From a bacterium (lineage in GTDB: Bacteria > Verrucomicrobiota > Verrucomicrobiia > Limisphaerales > J093), in assembly GCA_021823625.1 (NCBI GenBank), contig JAKANS010000056.1, positions 1 through 34,343 on the forward strand: DNA of 34,343 nucleotides, in the 5' to 3' direction. Under the pieces are notes generated by a model. The model did not search any database. It saw only the letters and a program-made list of their open reading frames with translations, and had not been told where the DNA came from. Below, one piece after another: positions 24,921 to 34,343 of the stretch. The first letter of the stretch is position 1. Each line of letters opens with the position of its first letter. The translations under genes were made by a program, and so were the position numbers.

Positions 24921-25946
24921 TCAATCCAAGCTCCAGCTCGGGAGCATCTCTTCGTCCAGCGGCGTGGCCCGATGGCCCTGGAGAAGCTTCCGCTCCGCCA
25001 GCATGGCAATCATCGCCGCGTTGTCGGTGCAAAACGCCCCCGCCGCGAGTCGCAGCCGCCACCCGCGGCTCGCGCATGCTTCGGCCAGCCGCGCCCGCAA
25101 CGCGCGGTTGCAGGTGACCCCCCCGGAAGCGGTAACGCAGCCGACGCCGAGTCGCGCGGCCGCCTTCACGGTCTTGGCCACCAGCACGTCCACGATGGCC
25201 GCCTGCACGCTCGTGCACAGGTCGCGGAGCCGCTGCGGGTGGCCGAGGATTTTCGGGTGGTCGCGCAAAAAGTACCGCACCGAGGTTTTCAACCCGCTAA
25301 AACTGAAGTCGTCGTTGGCTTCGGCAATCAGCGGGCGCGGAAAAACGAAGGCGCGCGCATCGCCGCCTTCCGCGAGCCGATCCATCTCCGGTCCGCCCGG
25401 ATACGGCAGGCCGATCAGTTTCGCCGTTTTGTCGAAACATTCGCCGGCGGCGTCGTCAAGCGTGGAACCCAGCACGTGGTGCTGCAATTCGCCGGTGACG
25501 TGGACCAGCAGGGTGTGACCGCCACTGACAATCAGCGAGACGTTCGGCTCGAAGTCCGCGAAGTCCGCCCGCGGCGGCCGGCCGACGATCCACGGCGAAT
25601 AGAGATGCGCCTCGTGATGATTAATTCCCAGGAACGGCCGGTCCAAAGCGAAGGCGAGTGCCTGTGCCGCGCGCAGGCCGATCAGCAGGGCGTTGGGCAG
25701 ACCCGGTCCTTGCGTGGCCGCTATGGCGGTCAGTTCGCCCGGGCTGACGCCAGCCTCGGTCAACGCCAGCCGGCAGACTGGCAGCAGATTGCGCAGGTGT
25801 TCGCGGGTGGCCAGCTCGGGTACCACTCCACCATACTCGGCGTGGAGTGCGATCTGCGAGGAGACGACATTGGCCAGCACCTCCCCTTCGCTCACGAGCG
25901 CGCAGCTTGTCTCGTCGCAGGAAGTCTCGATGCCCAGTATGGTCAC
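24921..25946 (-). CDS. tsaD: tRNA N6-adenosine threonylcarbamoyltransferase TsaD
   Basis: TsaD is the catalytic subunit that puts threonylcarbamoyl on A37 of ANN-decoding tRNAs. The 341-residue product starts at GTG with ILGIETSCDETS, has GGVVPELATREHL, the iron/zinc-binding HHEAH at 110-114, VSGGHTLLV, the nucleotide-binding stretch LDDAAGECFDKTAKLIGLPYPGGP, and FSFSGLKT. The ASGGVTCNRALR and FCTDNAAMIA motifs close it. GTG at 25946 gives the family's normal start; an in-frame TTG at 26012 would just overlap the protease stop and adds 22 residues. It is the last gene of the gcvP-lysE-ispD-ctp-tsaD strand group. Confidence 0.97.
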   Translation of the reverse strand: MTILGIETSCDETSCALVSEGEVLANVVSSQIALHAEYGGVVPELATREHLRNLLPVCRLALTEAGVSPGELTAIAATQGPGLPNALLIGLRAAQALAFALDRPFLGINHHEAHLYSPWIVGRPPRADFADFEPNVSLIVSGGHTLLVHVTGELQHHVLGSTLDDAAGECFDKTAKLIGLPYPGGPEMDRLAEGGDARAFVFPRPLIAEANDDFSFSGLKTSVRYFLRDHPKILGHPQRLRDLCTSVQAAIVDVLVAKTVKAAARLGVGCVTASGGVTCNRALRARLAEACASRGWRLRLAAGAFCTDNAAMIAMLAERKLLQGHRATPLDEEMLPSWSLD

Positions 25947-26008
25947 GACCGGACGGGGATGGGCGGGCGCCGATCCCGCGACGGCGGCGCGGAGACCGGC
26001 GGCGCGGC

Positions 26009-27334
26009 TCAATTCTGCGACCCCGTCATCGGCCGCGCGAGTTGGGCCAGCTTGCCATCGCGGTGGGTGTAAAGTGTGATGCCTTTGAGCAAATCCATCG
26101 CCCGCTCCAGTTGAAGGTCGCGCACGGCGTTGATCTCGTCGCGGCGCGCTGGATCGAGCGACTCCACCAGCCCCGGCGTGCGTTGCTGGGCCAGGGCTTC
26201 ATCGTCTTCCAAGGATTGAGGCACCTCGATGTTCGGCGTGATGCCGTGCTCGTGGATGACCTTGTGGCTGGGCGTGTAATACTTGGCCGTCGTGAGTCGC
26301 AACGCCGCCCCGTCCTGAAGTTCGATGATGCTCTGCACCGACCCTTTGCCGAACGACTTTTCGCCCACGATGATCGCGCGTTTCAAGTCCTGGAGGCATC
26401 CGGCCACGATCTCCGAAGCGCTGGCGCTGCCCTCATTGATCAAGACGACCATGGGCAGCTCGTAGTGTTTGCCGCGAGCTGGCACACGATACTCGCGCCG
26501 TTCGGACGGGTCGCGGCCTTCGGTACTGACGACAAGCGTCTTGGGTGGTAGAAAGAGGCTGCAAACCTTGGCCGCCTGATCGAGCAGCCCACCGGGATTG
26601 TCGCGCAGATCGAGCACCAAGCCCTCCAGCCCCTGGCCTTCCAGCTTCTTGATCGCGGCCTCCAACTCGCTGGTTGTCCGTTCGCCGAACTGCGTCAACT
26701 GCACATAGCCGATGTGCCCGTCGCCGATGGTGAAATCCTCCCCGCCTTTGAGGTCCTTGACCGTGTCCACCTTGATGACCTCGCGCTTAAGGACGTGCTC
26801 CTTCTCCTCATTGGTCGTAGGCCGCAGCACCGTCACGTTCACTTCGGTTCCCGGCGCGCCACGCAGCAACTTCACCGCCTCCGTCGCGCTCATCCGCTCC
26901 GCGCTGCGTCCGTCGATGCGGATGATCCGGTCGCCCGAAACGATGCCTGCCCGCGCAGCCGGCGTGTCCGGCATGGCGGAGATCGCGGTCAAGAAGTCCC
27001 CGCGAACGCTGATCTGCAACCCCACGCCGCCGTAAGCACCTTCGGTGTCGTCGCGGAAATCGTCATACTTCCGCGGTTCGAGGAATTCGCTGTGCGGATC
27101 CAGCGTGCTCATCAATCCCTTCAGCGCGCCATAGACGAGGTCCTGGTAGGTCAGCTTGTCGCCATCGACGTAGTCCTCGCGCACGCGCTCGAGCACGAGC
27201 GAAAAGAGACGCAAGTTGCGAAAAACGTCGTTCTTGCCGGCGGCCTCGGCCGACCGCACATAGACTTGGGCGCCGAAGAAGAGGTTCACTCCCAGCGCCA
27301 GAATCACCGTCGAGTAGAGCACTCGCTTGTTCAT
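26009..27334 (-). CDS. C-terminal processing protease, S41 family (CtpA/Prc-like)
   Basis: The 441-residue product has an N-terminal signal anchor (MNKRVLYSTVILALGVNLFFGAQ), a PDZ domain (about 100-175, with GGVGLQISVRGDFLTAIS and PAARAGIVSGDRIIRIDG) and an S41 catalytic core. The Ser/Lys pair is visible: S305 in EGSASASEIV and K330 in KSFGKGSVQ, 25 residues apart as in E. coli Prc. LDLRDNPGGLLDQA is the family strand before the active site. It cleaves C-terminal segments of periplasmic proteins. The ATG at 27334 was chosen because it starts the anchor; an in-frame start at 27355 would add seven residues. It lies 88 bases after ispD, on the same strand. Confidence 0.95.
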   Translation of the reverse strand: MNKRVLYSTVILALGVNLFFGAQVYVRSAEAAGKNDVFRNLRLFSLVLERVREDYVDGDKLTYQDLVYGALKGLMSTLDPHSEFLEPRKYDDFRDDTEGAYGGVGLQISVRGDFLTAISAMPDTPAARAGIVSGDRIIRIDGRSAERMSATEAVKLLRGAPGTEVNVTVLRPTTNEEKEHVLKREVIKVDTVKDLKGGEDFTIGDGHIGYVQLTQFGERTTSELEAAIKKLEGQGLEGLVLDLRDNPGGLLDQAAKVCSLFLPPKTLVVSTEGRDPSERREYRVPARGKHYELPMVVLINEGSASASEIVAGCLQDLKRAIIVGEKSFGKGSVQSIIELQDGAALRLTTAKYYTPSHKVIHEHGITPNIEVPQSLEDDEALAQQRTPGLVESLDPARRDEINAVRDLQLERAMDLLKGITLYTHRDGKLAQLARPMTGSQN

Positions 27335-27422
27335 AAATCGACCGACCGTACTCAAAGACAGTCGAAGGTAGGAGTCCCCGGCCGGACTGGCAAGGACCGG
27401 CGCAGCCCGTTCCGCCCGCCGG

Positions 27423-28148
27423 TTACAGCTCCGGAGTCGAATGTGGTGAAACCGGACGCGGGGTGGCTGCCGCTGCGCGCAGGCGCAGTTCCACGAAAGC
27501 CAGGTCCGCCGGCGCGGTCACCTTCGGGTTCGGCTCGGCGCTTTCCACCAAGCGAACCGGCTGGCCGATCAGTTCGCAAGCCGCCGTGTCGTCGGTCACC
27601 CGCAGGCCACGGCGGCGCACCTCCGCCAGGGCCCGCCGGATCACCTCGACCCGGAATGACTGCGGCGTTTGCACGGCCCACAGTCGCCCACGGTCGGGAT
27701 GGCCGGTGATGACCTGGCCGTCGGTGGATTCCTTGATGGTGTCGGTCACGCGCTGAGCCGCGACTGCAGCGCCGACCTCGCCGGCCGCCCGCAAAGTGGC
27801 CGCGATCAAATGCTCGGAAACGCAAGGCCGCGCTCCGTCGTGGATGGCCACCAGTTCGCTGGCGGGCGACAATGCTTGCAGGCCGTTCCACACCGAATCC
27901 TGGCGTTCGACGCCACCAGTGACGAAACGGTGCGGTTTCGTAAATCCGCACGCCGCGGCCAGTTCAGCGAAGGTCGCCTCCAACCCCGCGCGCACCACCA
28001 GCACGATCTCGTCCACGCAGGCCGCGGCGTCGAACCGCGCCCAAGTGTGGGCGATCACCGGCCGCCCAGTCACCTCGAGGAAAAGCTTGTCCACGCCCGG
28101 CCCCATGCGTTTGCCCTGGCCGGCGGCGACGATCACCGCGGAGTTCAT
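27423..28148 (-). CDS. ispD: 2-C-methyl-D-erythritol 4-phosphate cytidylyltransferase IspD
   Basis: IspD joins CTP to methylerythritol phosphate in the non-mevalonate isoprenoid pathway. The 241-residue product has the CTP loop VIVAAGQGKRMG, the family signature VAIHDGARPCVSEHLI, the AVQTPQSFRVEVI stretch and VTDDTAACELIGQPVRLVE. The tail of about 20 residues is Ala/Pro-rich and beyond the usual end. ispF is not next to it. It sits 73 bases downstream of the LysE-type gene. Confidence 0.95.
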   Translation of the reverse strand: MNSAVIVAAGQGKRMGPGVDKLFLEVTGRPVIAHTWARFDAAACVDEIVLVVRAGLEATFAELAAACGFTKPHRFVTGGVERQDSVWNGLQALSPASELVAIHDGARPCVSEHLIAATLRAAGEVGAAVAAQRVTDTIKESTDGQVITGHPDRGRLWAVQTPQSFRVEVIRRALAEVRRRGLRVTDDTAACELIGQPVRLVESAEPNPKVTAPADLAFVELRLRAAAATPRPVSPHSTPEL

Positions 28149-28221
28149 GGCCGGCGAATCTGGCGATTCCGGCCGGCGGCGGCAAGCCGATCGCAGGTTC
28201 CGAGCGAGGCGGTCCGGTCCT

Positions 28222-28884
28222 TCAATGTTGGGCCAGCAGCATGATGATCCGCACGCCCAAGACCGCCGCCACGCCGAGCAGGCAAACGCCGGAGATTCGC
28301 GACAACCGCAGCAGACCTTCGATCGAGAACCGCCCGTGCGCGCGCGCTGCCGCCCAACTCAGGAAGGCAAACCAACCGAGCGTCGCCAGCGCCACGCCGG
28401 CCAGGCACCATCCCTTGCTGGTCCAGTCGGGCCGCACCCACCGATGGGCGGTGAAGGTCGCCGAGGCCGCGACCCAGAACAGCAGCACGCCCGGATTGCC
28501 GAGCACGCGCAGGAAGCCGGTCATGAACGCCGTGCGCGGATGAAATCGCCGTTGCAGTGATCTTTCGGTGCGGGTGACGTGCGGGAGCGCTTTCGCCCGA
28601 TAGTATTTCCACCCCAGATAGACCATGACAATGAAGCCCACGAGTTGGAACGTCGCCTTCACCGCCCGTTCGGCGAACAATTCCGCGAAACCCGCGAAAC
28701 CGATGAAGCAATAGATCATCTCCATCGACACGGCGCCGACACCGATCAGGAACGCGCCGAAAAAGCCACGTTGCGCCGCCTCATTGATGATCGTGACATT
28801 GATCGGCCCGACTGGCACGGCCGACACCAATCCCGTGAGGAATCCGACTCCCCAGGCTAGCAAAGTGGCCGGCAAGTCACTCAT
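28222..28884 (-). CDS. LysE-family amino-acid exporter
   Basis: The 220-residue product has six hydrophobic helices and LysE/RhtB-type features: the first helix with TGLVSAVPVGPINVTIINEAAQRG, then LIGVGAVSMEMIYCFIGFAGF, a basic loop (YYRAKALPHVTRTERSLQRRFH), FLRVLGNPGVLLFWVA and a final LLRLSRISGVCLLGVAAVLGVRII. LysE-type proteins export amino acids or similar solutes; the substrate here is unknown. The ATG at 28884 gives MSDLPATLLAWGVGF; an in-frame start at 28905 adds seven residues. It starts 36 bases after the gcvP stop, so a link to glycine or amino-acid homeostasis is possible but inferred. Confidence 0.9.
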   Translation of the reverse strand: MSDLPATLLAWGVGFLTGLVSAVPVGPINVTIINEAAQRGFFGAFLIGVGAVSMEMIYCFIGFAGFAELFAERAVKATFQLVGFIVMVYLGWKYYRAKALPHVTRTERSLQRRFHPRTAFMTGFLRVLGNPGVLLFWVAASATFTAHRWVRPDWTSKGWCLAGVALATLGWFAFLSWAAARAHGRFSIEGLLRLSRISGVCLLGVAAVLGVRIIMLLAQH

Positions 28885-28920
28885 CGCGCGCGCAAGCATG
28901 CCCAACCGGGTGCGCCAAGG

Positions 28921-31818
28921 CTAGGACGCGAACGCCTCCATGCCCACGCAGGAGCAAACCAGGTGGCGGTCGCCATAGACGTTGTCCACGCGGCCGCACG
29001 CGGGCCAGAACTTGAACTCGCGCAAGCCCGCCACCGGAAACGCCGCCTGTTCGCGCGAGTAAGGCCGGTCCCAATCGCTCGCCGCAAGCGTGTCCGCAGT
29101 GTGCGGCGCGTGCTTGAGCGGGTTGTTCTTCGCGTCCATTTCGCCGCGTTCGACGGCCAGGATCTCGGCGTGGATGGCGATCATCGCCTCGCAAAACCGG
29201 TCCAGTTCGTACTTCGACTCGCTCTCGGTCGGTTCGACCATGAGCGTGCCCGCCACGGGCCAGCTCAACGTCGGCGCGTGAAAGCCGAAATCCATCAGCC
29301 GCTTCGCCACGTCCTCGGCGGTCACGCTTTTGAACTGGCGCAAATCGAGGATGCACTCGTGCGCGACCAGGCCGTGGGCGCCCTTGTAGAGGACCGGGAA
29401 ACAGGCTCCGAGCCGGCGCGCGATGTAGTTCGCGTTCAAGATCGCGACTTGCGTCGCCTCGGTCAGACCCGCGGCGCCCATGCAGGCAATGTAAACCCAG
29501 GAAATCGGCAAAATGCTGGCGCTGCCAAAGGGCGCGGCCGCGACCGCCCCCAAGCCCTGACTGGTGCCGAGCCGGCCCGATTCATGGCCGGGCAAGAACG
29601 TTGCCAGATGCGCCGCCACGCCGATCGGCCCCCCCCCCGGCCCGCCACCGCCGTGCGGAATGCAAAACGTTTTATGAAGGTTCAGGTGGCACACGTCGGC
29701 GCCAATATCGCCCGGCCGCGTCAGCCCGACCTGGGCATTCAGGTTCGCGCCGTCCATATAAACCTGGCCGCCGTGTGCGTGGATGACCCGGCAGATTTCG
29801 CGGATGCCAGCCTCGAACACGCCGTGCGTGGACGGGTAAGTGACCATCAGCGCCGCCAGCTTTTCGCAGTGTTCGGCGGCCTTGGCGCGCAGGTCCGCAA
29901 TGTCGATGTTGCCTTGCGCATCGCAGGCCACCGGCGCCACGCGCAGCCCGGCCAGGACGGCGCTGGCCGGGTTGGTGCCGTGCGCTGAAGTCGGAATCAG
30001 GCAGACCTCGCGCTGCATCTCGCCGCGGCTGGCGTGGTATTTCCGAATCACCAGCAAGCCGGTGTATTCGCCTTGCGAACCCGCGTTGGGCTGCAGCGAA
30101 ATCGCGGCCAGGCCCGTGATTTCCGCGAGCCAACGCTCCAGATCGGCGAACAGTTCGTGGTAGCCGGCGCTCTGCGCCGCCGGCGCGAACGGGTGGAGCT
30201 TCGCAAACTCCGGCCAGCTCACCGGCAACATTTCGCTGGTGGCGTTCAGTTTCATCGTGCACGACCCGAGCGGGATCATCGAGTGGCACAGCGAAAGATC
30301 CTTGGCTTCCAGCCGGCGAATGTACCGCAGCATCTCGGTCTCGGAGTGGTAGCGGTTAAACACCGGATGGGTGAGGAATGCCGAAGTGCGCTGGAGCGGT
30401 TCGAGCCCCGCGGCACGGGGCGCAAGGGCTGCGGGCTCGAAATCCAGCGGCTCGCCACCGTTGAACACGACCAAGAGTTCACCCACGTCCGCCAGGGTCG
30501 TGGTCTCGTCGAGCGCAATGCCGACCGTGCTTTCATCCACCGGCCGGAGGTTGATTCGATGCGCCTCGGCAAGGCGGTGAATCTCGGCCGCCTGCCGCTG
30601 GCCCAGCTTCACCGTCAGGGTGTCGAAGAAGGCGGCGTTGGTCACGCGATGGCCGATGCGCTCCAAACCCGCCGCCAGCACCGCCGTCAACCGATGCACC
30701 CGCTCCGCGATCGCGCGCAGGCCGTCCGGTCCGAGATAGACCGCATACATGGCGGCCATGTTCGCCAGCAGCGCCTGCGCGGTGCAGATGTTGCTGGTGG
30801 CTTTCTCGCGACGGATGTGTTGTTCGCGCGTGCCCAGCGCCAGCCGGTACGCCGGTCGGCCCCGCGCGTCTTTCGACACCCCGACCAGCCGGCCCGGCAT
30901 CTGGCGTTTGAACTCGTCGCGCGTGGCCATGAAGGCCGCGTGCGGTCCGCCGAATCCCAGTGGCACGCCGAACCGCTGCGCGCTGCCCACCGCGATGTCC
31001 GCGCCGAACTCGCCCGGCGCCTTGAGCAAAGTCAGCGCCAGCAGGTCCGCGGCCATCACCGCCAGCGCGCCCGCCGCGTGCGCCCGCTCGATCAACGGCG
31101 CGTAGTCGTGAACCGCGCCGTCGGTGGCGGGGTATTGCACGAGCACCCCCAACGTTGTGGCATCGAACTGGAAAGCCTCCGCCGGCCCAATCCGCACTTC
31201 GATGCCCAGCGCCTGCGCCCGTGTCCGCACCACCTCGATCGTCTGCGGGTGACAATCCTCGGCTACGAGAAAGCGGTTCCGTTGTCCGGCCGCCTTGAGC
31301 CGGTGACACATCGTCATCGCCTCCGCGGCGGCGGTGGCCTCGTCAAGCAACGACGCGTTGGCCACCGGCAGCGCGGTGAGATCGCACACCAGCGTCTGGA
31401 AGTTGAGCAGGCTTTCGAGCCGGCCCTGCGAAATCTCGGACTGGTACGGCGTGTATTGGGTGTACCAACCGGGGTTCTCCAGGATGTTCCGCTGAATCAC
31501 CGCCGGGGTGATGCAATCGTGGTAACCCCGGCCGATGAAGGAGCGGAAAACCTGGTTCTTCGCGGCCACCGCGCGCAGTTGCTGCAAGGCCGCCAACTCG
31601 CTCACCGCGGCCGGCAGGGCGAGCGGTTCCCGCCGGCGGATGTCCGCCGGCACGGTGCGATCCACCAGTTGGTCCAGGCTTTCAAGGTCGAGCGCGCCCA
31701 GCATGGCCTGCTGGTCGGTCGGACTGGGGCCGATGTGGCGGCGGACAAAACGATCGGGGTGCTCGAATGCCGACGCCTGTCCGGCGTCGGAAGCGGTAAT
31801 CAATTGGGCCTCGTTCAT
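28921..31818 (-). CDS. gcvP: Glycine dehydrogenase (decarboxylating), P-protein
   Basis: The P-protein decarboxylates glycine with PLP and passes the aminomethyl group to the H-protein. The 965-residue product is the single-chain (alpha2-type) form with both halves: [17 protein letters not shown] and [32 protein letters not shown] at the start, and the PLP lysine K716 in [14 protein letters not shown]. The glycine-rich loop reads GPGGGPIG, where the family usually has GPGMGPIG; it is encoded in a run of ten C bases (29629-29638). The frame is intact. gcvT and gcvH are not in the window. The ATG at 31818 starts MNEAQLI; an in-frame start at 31884 would add 22 residues unlike the family. No glycine riboswitch is apparent upstream. 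Confidence 0.97.
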   Translation of the reverse strand: MNEAQLITASDAGQASAFEHPDRFVRRHIGPSPTDQQAMLGALDLESLDQLVDRTVPADIRRREPLALPAAVSELAALQQLRAVAAKNQVFRSFIGRGYHDCITPAVIQRNILENPGWYTQYTPYQSEISQGRLESLLNFQTLVCDLTALPVANASLLDEATAAAEAMTMCHRLKAAGQRNRFLVAEDCHPQTIEVVRTRAQALGIEVRIGPAEAFQFDATTLGVLVQYPATDGAVHDYAPLIERAHAAGALAVMAADLLALTLLKAPGEFGADIAVGSAQRFGVPLGFGGPHAAFMATRDEFKRQMPGRLVGVSKDARGRPAYRLALGTREQHIRREKATSNICTAQALLANMAAMYAVYLGPDGLRAIAERVHRLTAVLAAGLERIGHRVTNAAFFDTLTVKLGQRQAAEIHRLAEAHRINLRPVDESTVGIALDETTTLADVGELLVVFNGGEPLDFEPAALAPRAAGLEPLQRTSAFLTHPVFNRYHSETEMLRYIRRLEAKDLSLCHSMIPLGSCTMKLNATSEMLPVSWPEFAKLHPFAPAAQSAGYHELFADLERWLAEITGLAAISLQPNAGSQGEYTGLLVIRKYHASRGEMQREVCLIPTSAHGTNPASAVLAGLRVAPVACDAQGNIDIADLRAKAAEHCEKLAALMVTYPSTHGVFEAGIREICRVIHAHGGQVYMDGANLNAQVGLTRPGDIGADVCHLNLHKTFCIPHGGGGPGGGPIGVAAHLATFLPGHESGRLGTSQGLGAVAAAPFGSASILPISWVYIACMGAAGLTEATQVAILNANYIARRLGACFPVLYKGAHGLVAHECILDLRQFKSVTAEDVAKRLMDFGFHAPTLSWPVAGTLMVEPTESESKYELDRFCEAMIAIHAEILAVERGEMDAKNNPLKHAPHTADTLAASDWDRPYSREQAAFPVAGLREFKFWPACGRVDNVYGDRHLVCSCVGMEAFAS

Positions 31819-32032
31819 CGGTGGTGACAGATCGGGTGCGTCAGCAAAGAGGCGGCAAAGTAAAATCCGCGCCCGGCAAAGCAAGCGGGTTCTCAGGATA
31901 CGTCACGAATCTGCGGCCTGCCGCCGGTGCTCTAAAGCAGGTTCGCCCAGCACCAGCGGGGCTTGTGCCGGCCAGGGCCGCCGCCTAGTCTCGGCCCGTT
32001 GTCGCCACAATCTATAACCAAAAGCCCAACCC

Positions 32033-32992
32033 ATGAAACGCCGCCTTGCTCCTTCCCCGGCCGGTGAATTCACCCGTCGCCAACTTCTCCGCCGCACGGT
32101 CGGTCTGGCCGCGGGCGCCTGGGCGCTAAATGCGGCCGGTCCGCTCGCCGCCGCCCCCGCGGTCACCAAGGGCCGCATCCGGCAGTCCATTGTTCAGTGG
32201 TGCTTCGAGCTGAACGGCGAGAAGTGGAACCTCGATCAACTTTGCCAGGTGGCCAAGGAACTCGGTTGCCAGAGCGTCGAACTCATTCCCGCGAAGGATT
32301 ACCCGGTGCTGAAACGGCATGGCCTGGCGAGCGCGATCGGCCAGATCGACATGAATCCCGACCCGCCGTTCGTCTTCGGCTTCAACAACCCCGACCATTG
32401 GCCGCGCGTGATGAAGGCCACCCGGGACGCGATCGACGCCGCGGCCGCCTTCGGCTGCCCGAACGTCATCTGCTTCACCGGTTACAGCGCCCGGAATCCC
32501 AACGACCCGCAGAGCCTGCACCTGTCGAAGGAAGAAGGCGCGCAGAACTGCGTGGCCGGATTCAAGCAAATCGTCCCCTATGCGGAGCAGAAAGGTGTGA
32601 CGCTCTGCCTGGAAATGCTCAACAGCCGCGAGGATTCGCACCCGATGAAAGGCCATCCGGGTTACCAGGGCGACCACACCGATTATTGCATCGACATCAT
32701 CAAACGCGTCGGCTCGCCGCGCTTGAAACTCCTTTTCGACATTTACCATGTTCAGATCATGGACGGCGACGTGATCAAGCGCATCCGCCAGTTCCACGAG
32801 TACATCGGCCACGTGCACACCGCCGGCAATCCAGGCCGGGGCGAACTGGACCACCACCAGGAAATCAACTTTCCGCCGATCATGGAGGCGCTCCTGGAAG
32901 TCAAGTACCAGGGCTACGTCGGGCAGGAGTTCATCCCCACGCGTGATCCACGCCAGGGCCTTCGCGAGGCGGTGGCGCTCTGCGATGTTTAG
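32033..32992 (+). CDS. Tat-exported hydroxypyruvate isomerase-like TIM-barrel protein
   Basis: The 319-residue product has a twin-arginine signal (FTRRQLLRRTVGLAAGAWAL) cleaved probably near AAAPA. The rest is an AP-endonuclease-2-type TIM barrel of the Hyi/sugar-isomerase kind. Metal-site residues are visible: the Glu of CLEMLNSRED, the Asp and His of LLFDIYHVQIMDGD, the HTAGNPGRGELDHHQEINF stretch, and the Glu of GQEFIP. It should act on a small keto or aldo sugar acid outside the cytoplasm, but the substrate is unknown. The gene is divergent from gcvP across a 214-base gap. TATAAC (32013-32018) precedes the ATG by 14 bases; I do not see a good matching -35. Confidence 0.93.
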   Translation: MKRRLAPSPAGEFTRRQLLRRTVGLAAGAWALNAAGPLAAAPAVTKGRIRQSIVQWCFELNGEKWNLDQLCQVAKELGCQSVELIPAKDYPVLKRHGLASAIGQIDMNPDPPFVFGFNNPDHWPRVMKATRDAIDAAAAFGCPNVICFTGYSARNPNDPQSLHLSKEEGAQNCVAGFKQIVPYAEQKGVTLCLEMLNSREDSHPMKGHPGYQGDHTDYCIDIIKRVGSPRLKLLFDIYHVQIMDGDVIKRIRQFHEYIGHVHTAGNPGRGELDHHQEINFPPIMEALLEVKYQGYVGQEFIPTRDPRQGLREAVALCDV

Positions 32993-33025
32993 TCGCTCCT
33001 GGCGGGAACACCGCCAAGACCGGCC

Positions 33026-34153
33026 ATGAGCGCCTGCGACTTCCGCTGGCTCCGCACGGGCGATGACGCCTTCGCCGCGATGCTGGCGGACATCGCGGCG
33101 GCCCGGCGGACGGTGCAGTTCGAGACTTACACGCTGGCTTACTCCCCAGTGGGCGAACGCTTCCTCGCGGCGTTGACCGAGGCCGCCCGCCGCGGCGTGC
33201 AGGTGCGGGTGCTGGTCGATGCCTTTGGCTCGTTTAACCTGCCGGATTCGTTCTGGGATCCGCTGCGCCGGGCGGGCGGTGATTGCCGCTGGTTCAACCC
33301 CCTGACCCTGCGCCGCCTCACGTTTCGCGACCATCGCAAGTTGCTGGTCTGCGACGACGCGGTGGCGTTCGTCGGCGGATTCAACATTGCCGCCGAGTAC
33401 GAAGGCGACGGCGTGGTCCGCGGCTGGCGGGACGTGGGCCTGCGGCTCACCGGTCCGCTGGTCGGCAGCCTCGCGGCGTCCTTCGACGAACTGTTCGAAC
33501 GGCACGATTTCGAGCATCCGCCGTTCACCCGCCTGCGCCCGGCGACGACCCGCCGCAGCCTGGTTTGCGCGGACGGTGAAGTGCTGTTGAATGGTCCGGG
33601 CCGCGGCCCGAACGCGTTCAAACGCGCGCTGCTGCGGGACCTTGAAGCCGCCCGCGACGTGCAAATCGTGGCGGCGTATTTCCTGCCGATCGGCCGCCTG
33701 CGCCGGGCGCTGGCGCGAACGGCCCGGCGCGGGGCCCGGCTGGAATTGGTGCTGGCGGGCAAAAGCGATGTCTGGCTTTCCCAACTCGCCACCCGCGCCC
33801 TGTATCGGCGGCTGCTCATCGCCGGCGCCGCGATCCACGAGTACCAACCGCAAGTGCTCCACTCCAAGTTGATCGTGGTGGATGGCGCGGTCTATGTCGG
33901 GTCCGCGAACCTCGATCCCCGCAGCCTGCACATCAACTACGAGCTGATGCTGCGCCTCACCCAACCGGCGGTGGTCGCCGAAGCGCGCGACATCGTGGCG
34001 GATCACCGGCGCCACAGTCGCCGCATCGAACTGGCCGGCTGGCAGGCGTCGCGGACAGCGTGGGCGCGGTTCAAAGGTCGCTGGGCGTGTTTTCTTCTCG
34101 GCCGATTGGACCGGCTTGTCATGTTCCGCCAACTGCGCGAATTGCAGGGCTGA
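33026..34153 (+). CDS. Phospholipase D / cardiolipin synthase-like protein
   Basis: The 375-residue product has two HKD motifs: H103-R-K105-x4-D110 in FRDHRKLLVCDDAVAFVGGFN, and H279-S-K281-x4-D286 in LHSKLIVVDGAVYVGSANLDPRS. Both contain the full catalytic set. There is no N-terminal TM pair, so it resembles the short ClsB/ClsC-like class rather than ClsA. The basic C-terminus (RTAWARFKGRWACFLLGRLDRLVMFRQL) may bind the membrane. The reaction is probably phosphatidyl transfer to make cardiolipin, though other PLD activities are possible. It starts 33 bases after the isomerase gene. From its stop to the window end (190 bases) I see no gene; short A/T-rich inverted stretches near 34278-34296 are weak. 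Confidence 0.93.
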   Translation: MSACDFRWLRTGDDAFAAMLADIAAARRTVQFETYTLAYSPVGERFLAALTEAARRGVQVRVLVDAFGSFNLPDSFWDPLRRAGGDCRWFNPLTLRRLTFRDHRKLLVCDDAVAFVGGFNIAAEYEGDGVVRGWRDVGLRLTGPLVGSLAASFDELFERHDFEHPPFTRLRPATTRRSLVCADGEVLLNGPGRGPNAFKRALLRDLEAARDVQIVAAYFLPIGRLRRALARTARRGARLELVLAGKSDVWLSQLATRALYRRLLIAGAAIHEYQPQVLHSKLIVVDGAVYVGSANLDPRSLHINYELMLRLTQPAVVAEARDIVADHRRHSRRIELAGWQASRTAWARFKGRWACFLLGRLDRLVMFRQLRELQG

Positions 34154-34343
34154 CGGACGCCAGGGCGGAGTGACCGGCTGACCCGTTGCGCCGATCGACG
34201 AGAAGAGAAGGGGTCACCCATTAGCATGAGCGGTCAAGTGGGAAAAGGGATTTGCGGCAGCCAGCCTTGCTTCTCTTAAAAGCTGTCTTTGCTTTTCCGG
34301 GCCGTTGCGGGCGGCGTCCAAGGTGCCATTCGTGCCTGTCATT

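Noticed and set aside
30034-31827. 597-codon open frame antisense to gcvP
   Set aside because: gcvP is certain; this frame shows no domain and has shadow composition.
31819-32032. Glycine riboswitch upstream of gcvP
   Set aside because: I looked for the conserved glycine aptamer elements on the minus strand and found none; the gap is also short for a tandem aptamer.
34240-34298. Terminator-like A/T inverted stretches after the PLD-like gene
   Set aside because: Stems are short or far apart, without a T tract, about 90 bases or more after the stop.

Overview
The window is G+C-rich, densely coding bacterial chromosome, with no gene-free gap above about 250 bases. Gene content points to the Verrucomicrobiota (PVC group), possibly the Limisphaerales/Pedosphaera side. 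The evidence is Tat-exported sugar-isomerase-like proteins, a long MoxR/DUF58/von Willebrand A (VWA) cluster, GxxExxY and Uma2 genes, and few clear Shine-Dalgarno sites. This placement is inference from gene families, not from a marker phylogeny.

Layout. (1) 201-2772, minus strand: a YacP-type NYN-domain protein, RuvB and an MBL-fold hydrolase. (2) 2920-4800, plus: an FmdB zinc ribbon and a secreted protein of unknown function. (3) 4878-20760, plus: a probable 11-gene operon. In order it holds a membrane coiled-coil protein, a GxxExxY protein, MoxR ATPase, a Uma2 protein, a DUF58 protein, a Tat-exported TIM-barrel-like protein, a BatA-like VWA protein, a membrane-anchored substrate-binding protein, an ABC permease fused to a six-repeat NHL propeller, a large VWA/amidotransferase-like membrane protein, and CutA. 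Several junctions are ATGA overlaps. (4) 20905-21763, plus: a fluoride riboswitch, the CrcB/Fluc fluoride channel and a DUF190 protein. (5) 21875-24462, minus: prolyl-tRNA synthetase and an FAH-family hydrolase. The fluoride unit and proS converge on a perfect 44-bp palindrome. (6) 24599-24832, plus: a small ferredoxin. (7) 24921-31818, minus: GcvP, LysE-type exporter, IspD, C-terminal processing protease and TsaD, with short gaps. (8) 32033-34153, plus: a Tat-exported hydroxypyruvate-isomerase-like protein and a two-HKD phospholipase D/cardiolipin synthase-like protein.

The most unusual part is region 3. MoxR, DUF58 and VWA proteins normally form a chaperone-like envelope module. Here the module carries a complete import path for a solute except for its ATPase: a tethered substrate-binding protein and a permease with one canonical EAA loop. 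The permease runs without a stop into a lipobox-like segment and then an NHL propeller, as if a lipoprotein gene had fused to its end. A Tat-exported, glycosidase-like protein lies between DUF58 and BatA. The arrangement suggests an envelope machine that couples MoxR/VWA activity to sensing or uptake of a ligand, but the ligand cannot be read from the sequence.

The other strong signals are the 23-bp inverted repeat (one mismatch) that brackets the GxxExxY gene, the convergent 44-bp palindrome, and the fluoride riboswitch with an extra hairpin in its first junction. I saw no rRNA, tRNA, CRISPR array, transposase or replication origin.
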